A stretch of DNA of 64,000 nt. Source: Candidatus Mycobacterium wuenschmannii. GTDB lineage: Bacteria; Actinomycetota; Actinomycetes; Mycobacteriales; Mycobacteriaceae. Both the position numbers and the translations under genes were made by a program. Positions 61,611 to 64,000 of this stretch are shown in pieces. Numbering within the stretch: the stretch's first letter is position 1; each line of letters opens with the position of its first letter. Below the pieces are notes generated by a model. That model was not told the DNA's origin. It did no database searches and was given only the letters and a program-made list of their open reading frames with translations. The stretch spans positions 558,001 through 622,000 of the forward strand of contig NZ_CP126981.1 of the NCBI RefSeq assembly GCF_030252325.1, in the 5' to 3' direction.

Positions 61611-64000
61611 TCAGAGCAGTCCGAGCAGCTGCAGGTCGGTGATGTACTTGACGATCACCGGCTGCGAGACATGCGGAATGTCTTTGTCCGGGCCGATTTT
61701 CGCCTCTTGCACGGCGGCGCGGAACTTGTCCGTCGGCGCCATCGACCCGTTGAGCGGAGCCGACGGCTTCTGGTAGTTGTGCAGCAGCGGCAACAGGCTG
61801 TACTGCCGCTGGCGATCCGGCAAACCGCGCAGCGTCATCTCGAACCGCTGCAGCCAGGCCGCGTAGTCCCCGACCCGCTGAACGGAATACCCGGCGCCGA
61901 TCAACCAGTCGACGTACTCGTCGAGGCCGATGCCGTCGTCGTAGGGGTTCATCACGTGGTACGTGTGGAACCCGGTCTCGTGCTGTGCGCCCAAACTCGA
62001 GATCGCCTCGGCGATGAATTCGACTGGCAGACCGTCATAGTGCGCGCGTTGCCGATTGCCCTCCGCATCGAGTTCGTAGAACGATCCGGGCGCGATACCG
62101 GTGGCGACCACGCTGAGCATCAGTCGGGTGAACATGTCGGGCAGGTTCAACTGGCCCGCGTAGGTGGTGTCGGCCAGGATCATGTCGCAGCGGAACACCG
62201 CGACCGGCAGACCGCACAGATCGTTGGCCTCGCGCAGTAGTACCTCACCGGCCCACTTGCTGTTGCCGTAGCCGTTGGCGTACCCGTCGTGAATCTGCCG
62301 CGTAGCGCTGATGTCACGAATATCGGCTTCCTCGACGAACTTTCCGGGCTGGATCTGATCGCCCACGCCGATCGTCGACACGTAGGTGAATGCCTTCAGC
62401 TTTGTAGTCAGCGCTATCCGCAGCAGTTCGGCGGTTCCCAACGCGTTGGGGCCGAACAGCTCGCTGTAGGGCAGCACATGGTTGACCAGGGCGGCCGGGT
62501 CGACGATCAGGTCGACGGTGTCGGCAAGTCGCTGCCAGGTCTCGGCATCCAGGCCGAGGTTGGCCTCGCCCTTGTCGCCGGCGATGACCTCCAGGTGGTC
62601 GGCCGCCAATTTCTGGTAGTGCGCCAACAGCTTTGGATCACCGCTGTCGAATGTCTTGTCCAGGCGCGCTCGCGCGTCGTCGTCCGACTTCGCGCGCACC
62701 AGGGCGATCACCTTGCCGTCGACCAGGCTCATCCGCTCGAGCCAGTCCAGCGCCAGGTAGCGACCGAGGAACCCGGTCGCGCCGGTCAGCAGCACCGTCC
62801 GCACCTCGCTGCCGGCCTGCGGCAGGCCGGGCGCCGCGGCCAGCGTCGCTTCGTCGATGAATTTGTCCAACGTCAGGTCGGCGGCGTGCACCTCGGTGGC
62901 GTCGCGGCCGTGCACCGACGCGAAGCTGGGTCGCTTGCTGCCCTGGCGCTCACCCTCGATGTAGTCGGCGATGGCCTGCAGGTCGTTGGCCGGGCTCACG
63001 ATCACCCCGACCGGCACATCGACCTCGAAGATCTCGTGCAGCAGGTTGCCGAATGTCAACGCGGACAATGAGTCTCCACCGAGGTCGGTGAAGTGGGCAT
63101 CCGGTGTCAGGTCGGACTTCGCCGCGCCCAGCAACGCCGCGGCGGCCCGGCTGACGGTCTCCAGCACCGGCACGTCCGCGCCCGTGCGTCGCAACTCGGA
63201 CAGCTCGTTGGCCTGACCCTGGGCGAGGTCGGCGTAGAGCTGTTCCAGGCGCTCGCCGTAGTGCTGCTTGAGCTTCGGCCAGGCCAGCTTGCGGATCCCG
63301 GTCAGCAGGCCGTTCTCCAGGCTGAACGGCGTGGTCTCGACGATGAAGTCACGCGGCACCTCGTAGGACTGCAGCCCAACGGTTTTCGCGACGTTCTGCA
63401 GCGACTCGGCGATCGCGGACTTCGATACGTTCTCGTCGGTCGGAACGACGACCGCGAGCAGGTACGGCTGGGCGCTGTTGCCGTAGATGTAGATCTGGCG
63501 GACCAGCGGGCTGTTGCCGAACTCCGCCTCGAGCTTGGCCAGCGTGACGAACTCGCCCTGCGCCAGCTTGAGCACGTTGTTGCGGCGGTCGACGTAGACC
63601 AAGTGGTCCGGGGAGATCTCGGCGAAGACGTCGCCGGTCCGGTAATAGCCGTGCTCGTCGAACACACCGGCCGTGGTCTCGGCCCGCTTGTAGTAGCCGG
63701 GGAACATGTTCGGCGTCTTGAGCAGCAACTCGCCCCGGGGATACGGCCGGTCCGTGGCGTAGTACCCCAGATCCGGAACGTCGACCAGCTTGTAGTCGTC
63801 GACTGGGGGGCGCTGAATCTCGCCGTCCAGCAACACCATTCCCGCTTCGGTGGAGCCGTAGCCGTCCACCAGGTGGATCTCCAGCAGGGCCTCGACCCAG
63901 CGCCGGAGCTCGGGGGAGATCGGGGCGGACCCGGTCATCGCGAAGATGAAGCGACCGCCGAGGAGGTCCTGGCGCAACTCGGTCAGCACCTGTGATTCGG
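61611..64000 (-). CDS. car: Carboxylic acid reductase (FadD9-type), 3' part
   Basis: The open frame runs to the window edge, so the N-terminus is missing; ~796 residues are present. The part shows the end of the adenylation domain ([44 protein letters not shown]), a phosphopantetheine carrier domain ([12 protein letters not shown]) and a C-terminal reductase domain with [19 protein letters not shown] and [12 protein letters not shown] (Tyr-Lys pair). It reduces carboxylic acids to aldehydes with ATP and NADPH after 4'-phosphopantetheinylation. Order fits Rv2590 (fadD9). Confidence 0.94.
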   Translation of the reverse strand, partial: ESQVLTELRQDLLGGRFIFAMTGSAPISPELRRWVEALLEIHLVDGYGSTEAGMVLLDGEIQRPPVDDYKLVDVPDLGYYATDRPYPRGELLLKTPNMFPGYYKRAETTAGVFDEHGYYRTGDVFAEISPDHLVYVDRRNNVLKLAQGEFVTLAKLEAEFGNSPLVRQIYIYGNSAQPYLLAVVVPTDENVSKSAIAESLQNVAKTVGLQSYEVPRDFIVETTPFSLENGLLTGIRKLAWPKLKQHYGERLEQLYADLAQGQANELSELRRTGADVPVLETVSRAAAALLGAAKSDLTPDAHFTDLGGDSLSALTFGNLLHEIFEVDVPVGVIVSPANDLQAIADYIEGERQGSKRPSFASVHGRDATEVHAADLTLDKFIDEATLAAAPGLPQAGSEVRTVLLTGATGFLGRYLALDWLERMSLVDGKVIALVRAKSDDDARARLDKTFDSGDPKLLAHYQKLAADHLEVIAGDKGEANLGLDAETWQRLADTVDLIVDPAALVNHVLPYSELFGPNALGTAELLRIALTTKLKAFTYVSTIGVGDQIQPGKFVEEADIRDISATRQIHDGYANGYGNSKWAGEVLLREANDLCGLPVAVFRCDMILADTTYAGQLNLPDMFTRLMLSVVATGIAPGSFYELDAEGNRQRAHYDGLPVEFIAEAISSLGAQHETGFHTYHVMNPYDDGIGLDEYVDWLIGAGYSVQRVGDYAAWLQRFEMTLRGLPDRQRQYSLLPLLHNYQKPSAPLNGSMAPTDKFRAAVQEAKIGPDKDIPHVSQPVIVKYITDLQLLGLL

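Overview
The window is high-GC chromosomal DNA from a mycobacterium, most likely a slow-growing, non-tuberculous species. The evidence is mycobacterial envelope genes (aftC, pgsA1, patA, pimA), a PGRS-repeat protein, LpqH-, DUF732- and PknH-sensor-type exported proteins, and a gene order that follows the M. tuberculosis order as I remember it, roughly Rv2677c down to Rv2590. I name the genus only; nothing in the sequence fixes the species.

Layout. (a) 1-10.3 kb is conserved backbone: end of hemY/cgoX, chdC, a methyltransferase, a GNAT, msrB, aftC, a secreted hydrolase-like lipoprotein, a RibD-like reductase, a ZapE-type ATPase, a second GNAT, a DUF1942 exported protein and clpC2. (b) 10.4-24.4 kb is accessory: tandem DUF732 proteins, a complete IS481-family element with target duplication, two exported PE-PPE-fold hydrolases, four tRNA genes, a GAF/PP2C/kinase regulator with its STAS partner, an LpqH-like lipoprotein, a collagen-like Gly/Pro protein, an acyl-CoA dehydrogenase-like oxidoreductase and an SDR. 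(c) 24.4-30 kb holds a STAS protein lacking the usual phospho-Ser, dedA, and several small enzymes. (d) 30-36.4 kb is one tightly overlapping operon: thrS, HIT phosphorylase, pgsA1, patA, pimA, NUDIX. It joins tRNA charging to phosphatidylinositol mannoside synthesis. (e) 36.5-38.9 kb is pdxS-tesB-pdxT. (f) 38.9-45.7 kb is accessory: an MpaB/DUF2236 protein, a methyltransferase, three stand-alone PknH-type sensor domains, two FAD monooxygenases (one frameshifted) and a TetR regulator. (g) 45.7-51.4 kb has yebC, a third PE-PPE-fold exported protein and the five-gene speE/DUF350/DUF4247/DUF2617/DUF4178 operon. (h) 51.4-57.4 kb has a methyltransferase, a membrane protein, a sulfotransferase and a PGRS protein with two frameshifts. 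(i) 57.8-64 kb has SOS-controlled ruvCAB, two membrane proteins and the 3' part of a carboxylic acid reductase gene.

The most useful non-gene signals are: a duplicated perfect palindrome (CGTCAAC-N5-GTTGACG, twice) in front of clpC2; a shared TTCTCAG-type motif in front of all three PE-PPE-fold genes and the PGRS gene; a LexA box at ruvC; and an IS whose target duplication contains the stop codon of the neighbouring gene. Gene functions are read from motifs and from remembered family knowledge. No search or alignment was run.
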